Shown: in pieces, positions 25,655 through 35,526 of the stretch
How the letters are laid out: each line of letters begins with the position of its first letter
Position numbering within the stretch: position 1 is the stretch's first letter
From: Bacteroidales bacterium
GTDB lineage: Bacteria > Bacteroidota > Bacteroidia > Bacteroidales > Tenuifilaceae
Direction: 5' to 3'
Length of the DNA: 64,000 nucleotides
Assembly (NCBI GenBank): GCA_016931855.1
Contig: JAFGDZ010000072.1
Coordinates: 62,001 to 126,000, forward strand
Program-made: the position numbers and the translations under genes
The notes under the pieces: generated by a model
The model's database searches: none
Seen by the model: the letters and a program-made list of their open reading frames with translations, nothing else
Told to the model about the DNA's origin: nothing

Positions 25655-28444
25655 TTACTTAACCACCAATTTTGCCACTTTTGTTGCGGTGCCTGTTTGT
25701 ACCACGCAGAGGTACACATTGGGCACAATATTATTCGGAATTACTAACTCGGCAGTGTTTGCACCGCTATAGCCCTTAGCTGAATGTAGCGTTGCTACTT
25801 TTTGTCCCATAAGGTTAACTAGCGATACTGTGTAACTTTCTGTATTATAAAGGTTAAAGTTTAGTGTAAACGAGCTTGTAGCTGGGTTTGGCCAGATATT
25901 CATTTGCTCAATTTTATTATCGGCAATTGGTTTTATACCCACATAAACATCTCCCTTTTTGATGCGTTGGGTGGTATATAGCCTATATTCCCCAGGGTTA
26001 AGTGTAAAGGTAACTTTGGTGTTTGTTACACTTATTGAGTCCTGTGTAAAGAACTCGTACCATTTACCAGTGGCAGGGAATGTAAAATCAGCGGTTTCGG
26101 TATCAACATTAAAATTGCCAATAACTGCTGCATCCATATCCTCTCCATCCAGCTTTATCCATTTTACGGCAGCCGATAGGTATGTTGTAAAGGTTGTGGT
26201 TTCAAATACCTCATAATCGGTTTTTAGCCTAATGAGCTGTGCATAGGTGTTGTAAAGTTGCTTTCGATTATAATCGGAGTAGTAATCCCAGCGAATAGGC
26301 TTACGGCCAACTCTACCATTCTCATCAATGGAGTAATCGTAGCCAAGTTCACCAAATTGCCAAACCATTTTGGGGCCAGGAATGGTAAAAAAGAAGGTGG
26401 CTGCCAGAGCGTTGCGCTTTAGGGCAACATCTAGGTTCTTAACGTTGTGATTTGGATTCTGAGAGTTTCCATAGGTGAGGTTCTTGTACATAAGGCGCTC
26501 CTCATCGTGGCTCTCCATGTAGCCAATAAGGTGAGGCACGTTCCAACCACGTTGCTTATAGCTTACCCCAGAGAAGTTGGAATTTGTAATCCATCCCATG
26601 GTAGCTTCGTTATAGGCATGGTTCATATTGCCCCAGAGCATCATGCCGTAGCTGGCTAGTTCTGTCTCCTCGCTATTGTCGGTTAAATGTTCTAGGATAA
26701 TGTAGGTGTTGGGGTTTATGCTCCAAGCCTTATCTGCTATTCTTTTCAGATTTTTTATTCGGGCAGCATCGTAAGCCCATCCATCACTAACCTTGTTGGT
26801 AAAACCCTTGGTAAAGTCGAAACGGAAACCGTCGGCTTTATATTCTGTAAGCCAGTACTCAATTACCCTATCAAAAAGGTATTGAGTATGTGTGCTCTCC
26901 ACGTTAAAATCGTAGCCCCAGCACCAAGGTTGGTGCGGACAGGTTTGGTTAAACCAAGGGTTATCGGCAGTTGGCTGACCGTAATCGCCAGCATTAGCAT
27001 CAAAGTACATTTGTACAAAGGGCGATTGCCCAAAGGAGTGGTTAAGGACAATGTCGAGTATTACGGCAATTCCGCGCTGGTGACACTCATCTATAAAGCG
27101 TTTATAGTCGGTTGGTGTTCCGTAAGCTTTGTCGGGAGCAAAGTAAAAAGATGGGTTGTATCCCCAGGAGTCGTTACCCTCAAATTCCATAATGGGCATA
27201 AGCTCAATGGCGTTTATGCCCAGCTCTTGAAGGTAGTTTAGCGTGTCGGTGAGTGTGTTGACATATTCATCACCAAGAAAATCGCGGATATGAAGTTCGT
27301 ATATAACCAAATCGGTTTTTTTGGGCGCAGCAAAAGATTCAACCTGCCAAGTGTACTGCTCCTTGTTTGTTCTAAATACCGAGGCTATGCCCGTTGTTTT
27401 ACCATCGGGGTATGCTGGTAGATTGGGGTAGGTAGTTGTGTTTATGTATTTATCGTTCCAAGGATCGCTAATTTGCTCACAGAAAGGATCTGCTATTTTA
27501 AGCGTTCCATCAATTAGAAACTGGTATATGTAATCTATGTTGGGTTCAAGGTTTGTTAGTGTAATCCAATAGTACTGTCCACTTGGAGTTCTATTCATGT
27601 AGTAATCTTCACTAATTACCCAGTTGTTGAACGAGCCAAGCAAAAAGGCATACTGTTTTTTTGCTGCAGGGTCGCTAAGTACAATAGTAACCGAGTTGTC
27701 GTTTAATCTGTTTACGCCAGGTTTAGCACCAGCAGGCAGATCGGCAACCGGGGCATCGGGGCGAACAAAGAAATAGGTGGAATCCTTAGCAGTACTTTCG
27801 CCATCGGAAGCGATGGCTTTAACCCAGTAAGTTCCGTGGCTTAATGCTGTATATGGAACGGATACAGTAGCGTTTGATGTTGTTGCAAGTTCTTGATTGT
27901 TGAGATAAAGGGAGAGGCTTGTTGAGCCGTTGGCACTTGCCTGTATGTTGAAATTGTCGTTAAGTTCAAATATAGGGCTATCCTGGGTAGGATAGGATAT
28001 GTTTACGGTTAGCCCATCGGGGTAAACATCGTAAAAAAGATCTTCGGTTTGTTTTGTTGCATCGCTGCTTCTGAAAACGAAGCACAATTTTTTGATGGTT
28101 TTACCATCGGGTACAGCATAAAACTCTTTTATGCTAGGTTTTAGCGTTAGTGTATATGTATTGGCTCCTGTACGGGTAAGCTTGGGCTGGGTGGTGTTGT
28201 TGCCCCAGGTTCCTTTTGTGTACTGCCAAGTAGTAGTGCCCTCAACAAGGACTCCTGTGTGTGCATAAACATCACCTGTGTAGTTGGCTAGTCCGCCATT
28301 TCCTAATGTTGCATTAAAAGTAACAACAACCTCATCATCAGCTTTGGGTAGGGTAGGGGTGGTGGTGATAACTTGGGCTAGAAGTAATGGCACATTTGCA
28401 AAGAACAGTAAGCAAATGGATAGTAGTATGATCCTTTTTCCCAT
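25655..28444 (-). CDS. Secreted GH13 alpha-amylase with T9SS sorting domain
   Basis: 929 aa. A signal peptide (to about residue 23) is followed by beta-rich N-terminal modules, then an E-set/CBM48-like domain (about 245-345; YAFLLGSFNNWV) and the GH13 barrel (about 375-720). The three catalytic residues are visible: nucleophile Asp543 in GFRFDFTKG, acid/base Glu585 in ILEHL, and Asp647 in ESHDEER. The last 80 residues (IWPNPATSSFTLNFN...VAKLVVK) form a type A T9SS C-terminal domain, so the enzyme is exported by type IX secretion to the surface or medium. It is the last gene of the leftward susC-susD-susE unit and should make the first cuts in starch. Confidence 0.92.
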   Translation of the reverse strand: MGKRIILLSICLLFFANVPLLLAQVITTTPTLPKADDEVVVTFNATLGNGGLANYTGDVYAHTGVLVEGTTTWQYTKGTWGNNTTQPKLTRTGANTYTLTLKPSIKEFYAVPDGKTIKKLCFVFRSSDATKQTEDLFYDVYPDGLTVNISYPTQDSPIFELNDNFNIQASANGSTSLSLYLNNQELATTSNATVSVPYTALSHGTYWVKAIASDGESTAKDSTYFFVRPDAPVADLPAGAKPGVNRLNDNSVTIVLSDPAAKKQYAFLLGSFNNWVISEDYYMNRTPSGQYYWITLTNLEPNIDYIYQFLIDGTLKIADPFCEQISDPWNDKYINTTTYPNLPAYPDGKTTGIASVFRTNKEQYTWQVESFAAPKKTDLVIYELHIRDFLGDEYVNTLTDTLNYLQELGINAIELMPIMEFEGNDSWGYNPSFYFAPDKAYGTPTDYKRFIDECHQRGIAVILDIVLNHSFGQSPFVQMYFDANAGDYGQPTADNPWFNQTCPHQPWCWGYDFNVESTHTQYLFDRVIEYWLTEYKADGFRFDFTKGFTNKVSDGWAYDAARIKNLKRIADKAWSINPNTYIILEHLTDNSEETELASYGMMLWGNMNHAYNEATMGWITNSNFSGVSYKQRGWNVPHLIGYMESHDEERLMYKNLTYGNSQNPNHNVKNLDVALKRNALAATFFFTIPGPKMVWQFGELGYDYSIDENGRVGRKPIRWDYYSDYNRKQLYNTYAQLIRLKTDYEVFETTTFTTYLSAAVKWIKLDGEDMDAAVIGNFNVDTETADFTFPATGKWYEFFTQDSISVTNTKVTFTLNPGEYRLYTTQRIKKGDVYVGIKPIADNKIEQMNIWPNPATSSFTLNFNLYNTESYTVSLVNLMGQKVATLHSAKGYSGANTAELVIPNNIVPNVYLCVVQTGTATKVAKLVVK

Positions 28445-28464
28445 TTTAGCGACTTATGAAATAA

Positions 28465-28495
28465 ATATAGGGCATACTATACGTATGCCCTATAT
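28465..28495 (-). other. Perfect intercistronic hairpin between susE-like and amylase genes
   Basis: 13-bp perfect stem (28465-28477 with 28483-28495, core GGGCATAC/GTATGCCC), 5-nt loop. It ends 20 bases before the amylase ATG. No T-run follows on the minus strand and there is no room for a promoter, so it is better seen as an mRNA-processing, stability or partial-termination element. Confidence 0.6.
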
Positions 28496-28510
28496 CTAAA
28501 GTGTTGTTAT

Positions 28511-29674
28511 TTATTGAATTGGAGTGAACGTTAACTTACGAGCATCGGTAGCCCAGTTAAGTTCAAATTCAACAGAGTACTTTTTGGTTGCTACAACCTT
28601 AATGTTACCATCTGCATCAACAAAATTGTCTGAATCTCCAGCAAAAGTGGTTCCACCAAAGCCAAAGTTAGTAGTCCAGTCATGGTCTCTACGAACTTTG
28701 AATTCGCCATTAGCTAGAAGAGTAACTTCATCAATCTTGTAAGTGTAAACATCTCCCGATTTACTTTGGAAGGTGAAGTCAACATCATAGTTCCATTCAG
28801 CAGGAACACCCTGATCGTTGTTGAAAGCGTTACCAATTAGGCTCCAAACAAATGTAGCAGGGTCAACAGCAACAACATCTCCTGTATATGTGAAGGTAGA
28901 TGTGAAACCTTTAATGGGATCCCACTTAAGTTCAACAGTATAAATACCTTCCATGCTTAAAGGAAAGGCAATGTCGCTACCTCCAAAGGAAAGTTCGTCC
29001 ATAGAACCACCATAGTTAGTGAAAATGGTGAATTGGTTAGTTATTACTTTCCATCCTGTATTGTAACGGAACTTAAAGTTTCCTTTTCTCATTTCTACCT
29101 CAGTTTTTTCCCATGAGCCGCCATTTTGATCAAGAGAAACTACAGGCAACTCCACATCTTGCGCTAACTTAAGATTCCAGTTTGAAATAGGAATAATAAA
29201 TACGCTTTCCGAGGTTATGTCTAGAACAACATGGTAAAAACCACTGTTTTGTACAGTGAAGTTCTCGCCATCAGCTGCAATTGCTGCTGTATCTACTGTG
29301 GCTGTAATTTGGTCGTTTTCACCAGCAAGGGTAAGAGTTCCTGCTGTTTGAGGGCGAATACCATAGCTAGTTTCTTGCAAACCAGTTTTAACAACAAATT
29401 TAAAGCCTTCGCCGCCACCATTAATGTAGATGAATTTCTCATACATTCCATCTCTTGGTGTTGCAGCATAGCCTTCGCCTTCAACTAGACCCGATGACAT
29501 CATTCCCTTTAGTTCAAGTGAGGTTGATGCGGTTGAACCGCCTACAATATAAGCCCCATCTTCAACAAGGATTGGCTTTGGATCGTCGTCATCACTACAT
29601 GCAGAAAAGGTTGCAAGTGCTAATAGCGCTATACCCGCAAGGGATAGTACTCTTTTGAACGGATTTCTTTTCAT
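28511..29674 (-). CDS. SusE/SusF-like surface starch-binding lipoprotein
   Basis: 387 aa from the ATG at 29674, which directly precedes the lipoprotein signal (VLSLAGIALLALATFSAC). The residues after the cysteine, SDDDDP, match the lipoprotein export signal that sends Bacteroidota lipoproteins to the outer face of the outer membrane. The protein is a string of beta-sandwich modules in the style of SusE/SusF (repeated W-x-L and FKFRYNTGW / GEFKVRRDHDW motifs with ordered aromatics), predicted to bind maltooligosaccharides. It has no catalytic residues. It sits between SusD and the amylase genes in the same transcript. Confidence 0.85.
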   Translation of the reverse strand: MKRNPFKRVLSLAGIALLALATFSACSDDDDPKPILVEDGAYIVGGSTASTSLELKGMMSSGLVEGEGYAATPRDGMYEKFIYINGGGEGFKFVVKTGLQETSYGIRPQTAGTLTLAGENDQITATVDTAAIAADGENFTVQNSGFYHVVLDITSESVFIIPISNWNLKLAQDVELPVVSLDQNGGSWEKTEVEMRKGNFKFRYNTGWKVITNQFTIFTNYGGSMDELSFGGSDIAFPLSMEGIYTVELKWDPIKGFTSTFTYTGDVVAVDPATFVWSLIGNAFNNDQGVPAEWNYDVDFTFQSKSGDVYTYKIDEVTLLANGEFKVRRDHDWTTNFGFGGTTFAGDSDNFVDADGNIKVVATKKYSVEFELNWATDARKLTFTPIQ

Positions 29675-29718
29675 AATCATAGAATTTAAGTGTAACATTT
29701 AGGTTTAGTGTGTAAAAA

Positions 29719-31182
29719 TTATTTGGCCAAATTTGGGTTGGCATCTATTTGTGACTGAGGTATTGGGAATACTTTGCGATCTGTTGTAGATGTTTCCTTT
29801 TCCCACCAAGCATTGTTGAACTTTCCAAAGCGGATAAGGTCTTGCCTTCTATGTGCTTCCCAGTACATCTCCCTTCCTCTTTCTTCAAGAAGTTGGTCTA
29901 GCGTTACCCCTGTCCAATTTTCAAGTCCTGCTCTTTTTCTTATCATGTTAACATACAAATCACCACTTTCCCCTTGACGTATCATGGCTTCTGCCTTCAT
30001 TAAAATAACGTCGGCGTAGCGGAAAATAGGGAAATCGTTGCTTAGGTTCTCTTTTGCTCCACGTGCTATCTCAAATTTAGCTACTCGTACTCCAGACATG
30101 CGAATCTCAGCAGGAGTAAATGTTGCATCCATCACTAACTTGGGAATTCTAGGTGTAAAGACTACGGGTATCCCATTTTCTACTAAGGCTTCGCCTCCAG
30201 ATGAGTACTGCTGTCCTACAAGGAAGCCTCCTTTTCTCAAATCATTATCCGAGTAAGTGTTATAATGAGATTCAGTTACTGCAAATCCGTTCCATGGGCC
30301 AACCGACATGTCGTAAGTCTTATTGCTTAAGTAGTGCAGTGTGCGCATATGAAGGTTAAAACCTGTGTAAGAATCTTCATCGAACGGTATTGTAAAAATA
30401 TTCTCGTTGGAATTTTCATTTTTTGTAACAAAAGGAGCAAGAGGGTCGCCATCTAAACTATAGCCTAGCTTCATTACGCTATCGCACGCTATTTCTGCCT
30501 TTTCCCATTGTGCTGTTCCTGTATAAACTTCGGCATTGAGGTATAGTTTAGCCAACAGGGTATAAGCCATTCCTTTGCTTACTGCGGTTTTTGTACTACT
30601 CGAAGTAAGGGTTGGAATGTTGTCTTCTAGTTCGGTAATTAAGTTCTGGAAGATAATGGCTCTATTCTCTTTCTCTGGAAACTCTGGTGCGTCTATAAAT
30701 GTAGTTACGTAGGGTACATTGCCGTAGTTATCTATAAGAAGGTAATAGTAATAAGCCCTCATTATCTTTACTTTAGCAAGGGTTAGCGCTGTAGCAGGAT
30801 CCTCTGCATTTGGAGTTAAGCGCTCAATAAGCTGGTTTGCTTCTACAACTCCCTTATAAAATCGGCTCCACATGGAGGCAACTGCTTCAGTTGTGTTGGT
30901 CCATGTATGTGTATGAAGCATCCGCCATTTTCCTCCATCATCCCAGTCCGATAAGCGAGTTGGGCATACTACCTGATCTGCCGATAGCTCTTGGGCAAAC
31001 CACCATCCGCCCCAGTCTAGCAACTCTCTAAGAGGGCTGTAAACAGGTACGGTGAGTAATGCCCCTTGGGTTTCATTCTCTGGGTACATATCCTCGGGTA
31101 GCCTGTCGTACAATCTATCATCTAAATCGGTGCAGGAAACCATTAAGGCTAGTGCTGCAATAGATATTAATACTTTTTTCAT
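29719..31182 (-). CDS. susD: SusD/RagB family nutrient-binding lipoprotein
   Basis: 487 aa. A lipoprotein signal (ISIAALALMVSC) is followed by TDLDDRL, an acidic surface-export-type context. The TPR-rich SusD fold is shown by IKIMRAYYYYLLIDNYGNVPYVT (residues about 130-155), GMAYTLLAKLYLNAEVY, and the C-terminal FPIFRYADVILMKAEAMIRQG and GREMYWEAHRRQDLIRFGKF motifs. SusD acts as the lid of the SusC transporter and binds the incoming oligosaccharide on the cell surface. It lies 13 bases after susC, clearly co-transcribed. Confidence 0.96.
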   Translation of the reverse strand: MKKVLISIAALALMVSCTDLDDRLYDRLPEDMYPENETQGALLTVPVYSPLRELLDWGGWWFAQELSADQVVCPTRLSDWDDGGKWRMLHTHTWTNTTEAVASMWSRFYKGVVEANQLIERLTPNAEDPATALTLAKVKIMRAYYYYLLIDNYGNVPYVTTFIDAPEFPEKENRAIIFQNLITELEDNIPTLTSSSTKTAVSKGMAYTLLAKLYLNAEVYTGTAQWEKAEIACDSVMKLGYSLDGDPLAPFVTKNENSNENIFTIPFDEDSYTGFNLHMRTLHYLSNKTYDMSVGPWNGFAVTESHYNTYSDNDLRKGGFLVGQQYSSGGEALVENGIPVVFTPRIPKLVMDATFTPAEIRMSGVRVAKFEIARGAKENLSNDFPIFRYADVILMKAEAMIRQGESGDLYVNMIRKRAGLENWTGVTLDQLLEERGREMYWEAHRRQDLIRFGKFNNAWWEKETSTTDRKVFPIPQSQIDANPNLAK

Positions 31183-31195
31183 AGCTCAAATCTCC

Positions 31196-34162
31196 TTAAA
31201 ATGTTGCGTTTACACCAAAAGTGAACGTTCTAGTTTTGGGATAAACGTTGTACTGGTCAAGACCAAATGATAGTCCATCATAGGTAGTTTCGGGGTCAAG
31301 CCCAGAATAATTTGTAAGGGTTATTAGGTTGGTTGATGTAACGTACACTCTTAACTTGCTTAACCAGTTAATTTTGCTTGCATTGAAATTGTATCCAAGA
31401 GTAACGTTATCTAAACGAACAAACGTACCATCCTCTAAGTAGTAGCTGTTTACCTTAGGGAAGTCGGTTAGCCCTCTTTCCTTTTCTTTGATAATTTCCG
31501 TTAGTCCGTTTATCTGGGGTAAAATACTTGGGTTTGCAAATACCATACGGGTTACGTTTAGCACATCAAAACCAACTACAGCACGAATGGCAAAGCTGAA
31601 GTCAATATTTTTGTAAATAGTAAAGTAGTTTGACCAGCCAATTTCAAAATCAGGTAGTGCATGCCCTACAACTCTTCTCTCTGCTTTTTCAAGATCCCTT
31701 GTAACCCCTCCTGCTGCGGTGTAGAAAAGGAATTTTCCATCGGCAGAAATCCCTGCATACTCAGGCATGTAGAAAGTCCCTAACTCATAGCCCGGAGCAA
31801 CAATTTGAGTCCAGTTTTGGTCGCCAACTAGTCCACGACCCGATAGCCATCCCTCTTTTCTGGGAGTCCATAGGTAACCGTTACCTTTGTCCGATAGAGA
31901 TTCTACCGTTTGCCTATTGGTTGAGAATACCGCAGATGTTTTCCAGTTTAGGTTAGTTCTATCCAATATAAATGTTTGGATGTTAAACTCTAAGCCTCGG
32001 TTTCTGATAGTTCCTACATTGGCCCAGGTAAGCCCCTCTGCATTTGGTGGAACGGGAACAGAATATGGCGCTAGTAGATCGCTAGTTGTTTTGTCGTAGT
32101 ACTCAATAGATCCTGAGAATCTGTTGTTTAAAAAGCCGTAATCTAGTCCGATGTTTAGCTCACTATTCTCTTCCCATCGTAGGTCTGGGTTGATATTGTG
32201 GCTGCGTCCAAACTCAATAGCAGGTTCTCCTGTTTCTGGGTTAATGGTAGTACCTTTAACTATAGCGGTCATTATATCTAGGTAAGAATCAATCTCTTGG
32301 TTTCCAGCCAAGCCGTAACCAGCTCTTAGCTTTAACTGGCTAATTACTTCAATGTCGCTAAGGAAAGGTTCTGCTTTAATATTCCAGCCTATAGAAGCCG
32401 AAGGGAATAGTCCCCACTCGTTGTTTGCTCCAAATTTTGAAGAACCGTCTCTTCTAATAGTTGCAGTAACAAAGTATTTTGAGTTATAGTTGTACACCGC
32501 GCGTCCAAAGAAGGAGATAAGCCTGTTTGATCTTTTGTATGAACTTATATCTCCTGGATTAACGTCGTTTAATACGCCTAGATTATGAGACATAACATAA
32601 TCGGATAGGGGGCTTCGACCTTGAGCCGAGAATCCATCGAAGAAATCCTCTTGGAAAGAGTAACCTCCAACAAGATCTACGTTATGAACATCTTTAAATG
32701 TGTTGTTGTAGGATATGGTTGCCTCTAATACGCGCGATTCATTGTTGTCATAAAATCTTTTCCCAAAACCAGTTGAGGTACTTCCTCTTACGTCGCTTGG
32801 TTCAAAGTAGAAGTTTTCGGAGTCGTTTCGAGTGTAACCTAAGTTAATGCCCGCTTTAAGGCCTTCTACAATTTCAAAATCGGCACGAAGGTTTGCTAAA
32901 AGTCTTTTTGCGTCGCGGTGGTTCTGAATTTGCTCAATAAGGGCAACCGGGTTGTAGTAGTTAAACTCCCTTTGAATCTCATAGTATTCGCCATCTGCAG
33001 TGTAAATGGGATCCGTTGGGTTACGCTGAAATGTTTGGTAGAGTATATCGTTGTTTCCATTTCCCGAATACGATTGGTAATCGTTGCTCTCAATTGTTCC
33101 TGAGATTGTTGTTTGTAGGGTTAGTCTATTATTAATCCCTTTTTGTATCAGGTTTAGCCTACCTACAGTTCGCGCTTTTGCGGTTCCCTTAATAACGCCT
33201 TCAAAATCGGAGTGAGTACCCGTGAAACGATAGGTTGAATTATCACTTCCTCCCGATGCGGAAATGCTATGTGTTTGCGAATAGCCCGTTCTGTAAATGG
33301 CATCCTGCCAATCAGTATCACCACCGCCATCGGTTAGGTTTAGATTGTAGTCAGAAGCTAATTTCCTAAGCTGATTGGCACTCATTAAATCCAACCTGTT
33401 AGCAACATTATCAACAGATAATGCAGAGCTGTACTCAAAAATCGGTTTAGCGTTTTTTGTCCCTGTTTTAGTGGTAATAATAATTACCCCATTTGCTCCC
33501 CTTGAACCGTAAATTGCAGTTGACGATGCGTCTTTTAGAATGTTGTACGACTCAATATCTTCTGGAGAGATTGTTGTAGGGTCGGCGCCAGGTACCCCGT
33601 CTATTACATACAAAGGGTTAGTTCCAGAGTATAGACCAGCGCTACCACGGATTTTTACTGAGTACCCACTATTGGGGTCACCACCTTTTTTTGTAATAGA
33701 CACCCCAGCTGTTTTACCTTGAAGGCCTTGAATAGGGTCGGTAAGGATACCTCCGTTCAGCTCTTCCGCCTTAACGTTAGCTACAGCGCCAGTTTTGTCA
33801 CTTTTCTTCTGTACGCCGTAACCAATAACTATTACCTCATCAAGGCTTGCTGTTGCCTCGTTAAGGGTTACGTTAATTGTAGTACGTCCATTAATGGGTT
33901 GTTCTATCGTTTCGTACCCAATAAAGGAGAACACAAGAATTGCATCTTTAGGTGCTTTTAAGCTATATGCACCAGATAGGTCGGTTGTGGTTCCGTTAGT
34001 TGTACCCTTCTGTAAAATGGTAACACCAATCATGGAGGAACCATCGCGTCCATCGGTTATTGTACCCGTAATGGCAATATCCTGTCCTAATACAACCAGG
34101 CTACTTACCATAAGAAATATGATAACGGGCAGTTTCTTAAGAAGTTGAACACCGTGATTCAT
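31196..34162 (-). CDS. susC: SusC/RagA family TonB-linked outer-membrane transporter
   Basis: 988 aa, normal for SusC. In order: a signal peptide ending near residue 26, a CarboxypepD_reg-like domain (29-105: ITGTITDGRDGSSMIGVTI), a TonB-box region (LDEVIVIGYG, 108-117), the plug domain (NPLYVIDGVPG, IYGSRGANGVIIITTKTG), and the 22-strand barrel ending in RTFTFGVNATF. It imports starch oligosaccharides across the outer membrane using TonB-ExbBD energy, with SusD as lid. First gene of the leftward unit, it is divergent from the LacI-family regulator with operator-like palindromes between. No perfect TAnnTTTG was found for its own promoter. Confidence 0.96.
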   Translation of the reverse strand: MNHGVQLLKKLPVIIFLMVSSLVVLGQDIAITGTITDGRDGSSMIGVTILQKGTTNGTTTDLSGAYSLKAPKDAILVFSFIGYETIEQPINGRTTINVTLNEATASLDEVIVIGYGVQKKSDKTGAVANVKAEELNGGILTDPIQGLQGKTAGVSITKKGGDPNSGYSVKIRGSAGLYSGTNPLYVIDGVPGADPTTISPEDIESYNILKDASSTAIYGSRGANGVIIITTKTGTKNAKPIFEYSSALSVDNVANRLDLMSANQLRKLASDYNLNLTDGGGDTDWQDAIYRTGYSQTHSISASGGSDNSTYRFTGTHSDFEGVIKGTAKARTVGRLNLIQKGINNRLTLQTTISGTIESNDYQSYSGNGNNDILYQTFQRNPTDPIYTADGEYYEIQREFNYYNPVALIEQIQNHRDAKRLLANLRADFEIVEGLKAGINLGYTRNDSENFYFEPSDVRGSTSTGFGKRFYDNNESRVLEATISYNNTFKDVHNVDLVGGYSFQEDFFDGFSAQGRSPLSDYVMSHNLGVLNDVNPGDISSYKRSNRLISFFGRAVYNYNSKYFVTATIRRDGSSKFGANNEWGLFPSASIGWNIKAEPFLSDIEVISQLKLRAGYGLAGNQEIDSYLDIMTAIVKGTTINPETGEPAIEFGRSHNINPDLRWEENSELNIGLDYGFLNNRFSGSIEYYDKTTSDLLAPYSVPVPPNAEGLTWANVGTIRNRGLEFNIQTFILDRTNLNWKTSAVFSTNRQTVESLSDKGNGYLWTPRKEGWLSGRGLVGDQNWTQIVAPGYELGTFYMPEYAGISADGKFLFYTAAGGVTRDLEKAERRVVGHALPDFEIGWSNYFTIYKNIDFSFAIRAVVGFDVLNVTRMVFANPSILPQINGLTEIIKEKERGLTDFPKVNSYYLEDGTFVRLDNVTLGYNFNASKINWLSKLRVYVTSTNLITLTNYSGLDPETTYDGLSFGLDQYNVYPKTRTFTFGVNATF

Positions 34163-34300
34163 GATCTGAGAATTAGGTTTTTGTTTTTCGTTCTGTTGGC
34201 TGACTTTCCGAAAAATTTCCTGTGCACAAGTAACAAAAATTTAAAGTTGATTTAGCTTAAAATAGCTTGTTAGCGCCTAAAAATCAATGCAATCGTTCCC

Positions 34301-34312
34301 GCAAACGTTTGC
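34301..34312. promoter_or_regulatory. LacI-family operator, perfect palindrome GCAAACGTTTGC
   Basis: 12-bp perfect palindrome with a central CG in the 322-base divergent region between susC and the lacI-type gene. It overlaps the TTTG (-33) of the candidate rightward promoter. Its position and form make it the likely target of the neighbouring regulator. Confidence 0.75.
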
Positions 34313-34336
34313 AATATGGGTAGGTTAGTAAATTTG
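34308..34336 (+). promoter_or_regulatory. Candidate promoter of the LacI-family gene
   Basis: TTTG (34308-34311) and TAAATTTG (34329-34336) with a 17-base spacer, close to the Bacteroidota consensus TTTG / TAnnTTTG. The -33 lies in the operator, so the regulator may repress itself. The leader would be about 140 nt. Confidence 0.5.
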
Positions 34337-34433
34337 TGTATCCAAGTATTTTGGTCTCATAACAAGTAAGTTAGAAAAAAAGGGAATGGAAGTCAAGTTC
34401 TTTTAACAATTGCATAATAAAAAAGGCTATATT

Positions 34434-34445
34434 TAAAACGTTTGA
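34434..34445. promoter_or_regulatory. Possible second, imperfect operator
   Basis: TAAAACGTTTGA contains the palindromic core AAACGTTT and the right half CGTTTG of the operator at 34301. It lies 40 bases before the regulator ATG, inside its leader. Confidence 0.3.
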
Positions 34446-34484
34446 TTTTGATTTTAGCTCATTTCTTCGCAAACTATTTCACTT

Positions 34485-35507
34485 ATGAAGTCTGGTCAGG
34501 TTACCATAAAAGATATTGCTAAGGCACTAGGAATAAGCCCTTCAACTGTGTCGAGGGCTCTTAAAGATCATCCCGATATTAGCGTTGAAACTAAGCGGCA
34601 AGTAAACGAATTGGCAACCAAGCTGAACTACAGACCCAACGCAATTGCGCTGAGCCTCCGTAGCCAAAAGAGTAACGTAATTGGTGTTATTATTCCAGAA
34701 ATTGTACATTTCTTTTTCTCATCGGTTATTAGTGGGATAGAGGAGGTTGCCAATGCTCATGGCTATAGCGTTATGATTAGCCAGTCTAGCGAGCAGTACC
34801 AAAAGGAAATAATGGCCTGCGAAACCTTTATTAATGGTATTATAGATGGTTTGCTTGTGTCGGTTAGTAAGGAAACCGTAGATTACTCGCACCTTAAGCG
34901 CCTAGAAGAGGAGGGGATACCCATTGTGTTTTTTGACAGAATGGTTGAGGAAATTCCTGCCGATAGGGTTATTATTGACGATTTTGAGGGAGCCTACAAG
35001 GCAACAGAGCACCTTATTATACAAGGTAGGCGTAGGATTATTCACTTTGCGGGGCCGCAGAATAGGCTTATTGGCCGCCGTAGGCTAAACGGTTACCTAC
35101 AAGCAATGCGCGATAATGGTGTTGTTATTGATGAGTCGCTGGTTATTCCTTGCGATACCTTTGAGCTTGCTCTTGAGAAAACTCAGAAAATTATTGACGA
35201 TGGTGTACGCTTTGATGCCATTTTTACTGTTAACGATTTTACCGCAGCAGGTACTCTTAAGGTGCTTAAGCGTAATGGGATAAATATACCAAAAGATGTT
35301 TCTGTAGTTGGTTTTGGCGACGAAAATGTGGCCCAAATGGTTGACCCGTCACTTACTACCATTCGTCAACCTGGATATGAGATGGGTAGGCGAGCCATGG
35401 AGATGCTTATTGCACGAATAAGCCAAGCCAAACAGGATAGTTACACCCCTACAACCGAGGTGCTGAAAACAAGTTTAGTTGTTCGCGATTCATCTAAAAC
35501 GCGCTAG
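34485..35507 (+). CDS. LacI/GalR-family transcriptional regulator of the starch locus
   Basis: 340 aa. The N-terminal helix-turn-helix (VTIKDIAKALGISPSTVSRALKDHPDIS, about 6-33) and hinge helix (NYRPNAIALSLRSQKS) are classic LacI features. A periplasmic-binding-protein-like effector domain follows (IGVIIPEIVHFFFSSVISGIEE to the end). The effector is probably maltose or a related sugar, judged only by neighbours. Bacteroides sus loci use the membrane regulator SusR instead, so this cluster follows the LacI-controlled arrangement known from other Bacteroidota. A strong terminator ends its transcript. Confidence 0.93.
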   Translation: MKSGQVTIKDIAKALGISPSTVSRALKDHPDISVETKRQVNELATKLNYRPNAIALSLRSQKSNVIGVIIPEIVHFFFSSVISGIEEVANAHGYSVMISQSSEQYQKEIMACETFINGIIDGLLVSVSKETVDYSHLKRLEEEGIPIVFFDRMVEEIPADRVIIDDFEGAYKATEHLIIQGRRRIIHFAGPQNRLIGRRRLNGYLQAMRDNGVVIDESLVIPCDTFELALEKTQKIIDDGVRFDAIFTVNDFTAAGTLKVLKRNGINIPKDVSVVGFGDENVAQMVDPSLTTIRQPGYEMGRRAMEMLIARISQAKQDSYTPTTEVLKTSLVVRDSSKTR

Positions 35508-35526
35508 CTTTACCTCGAAATGCCAC

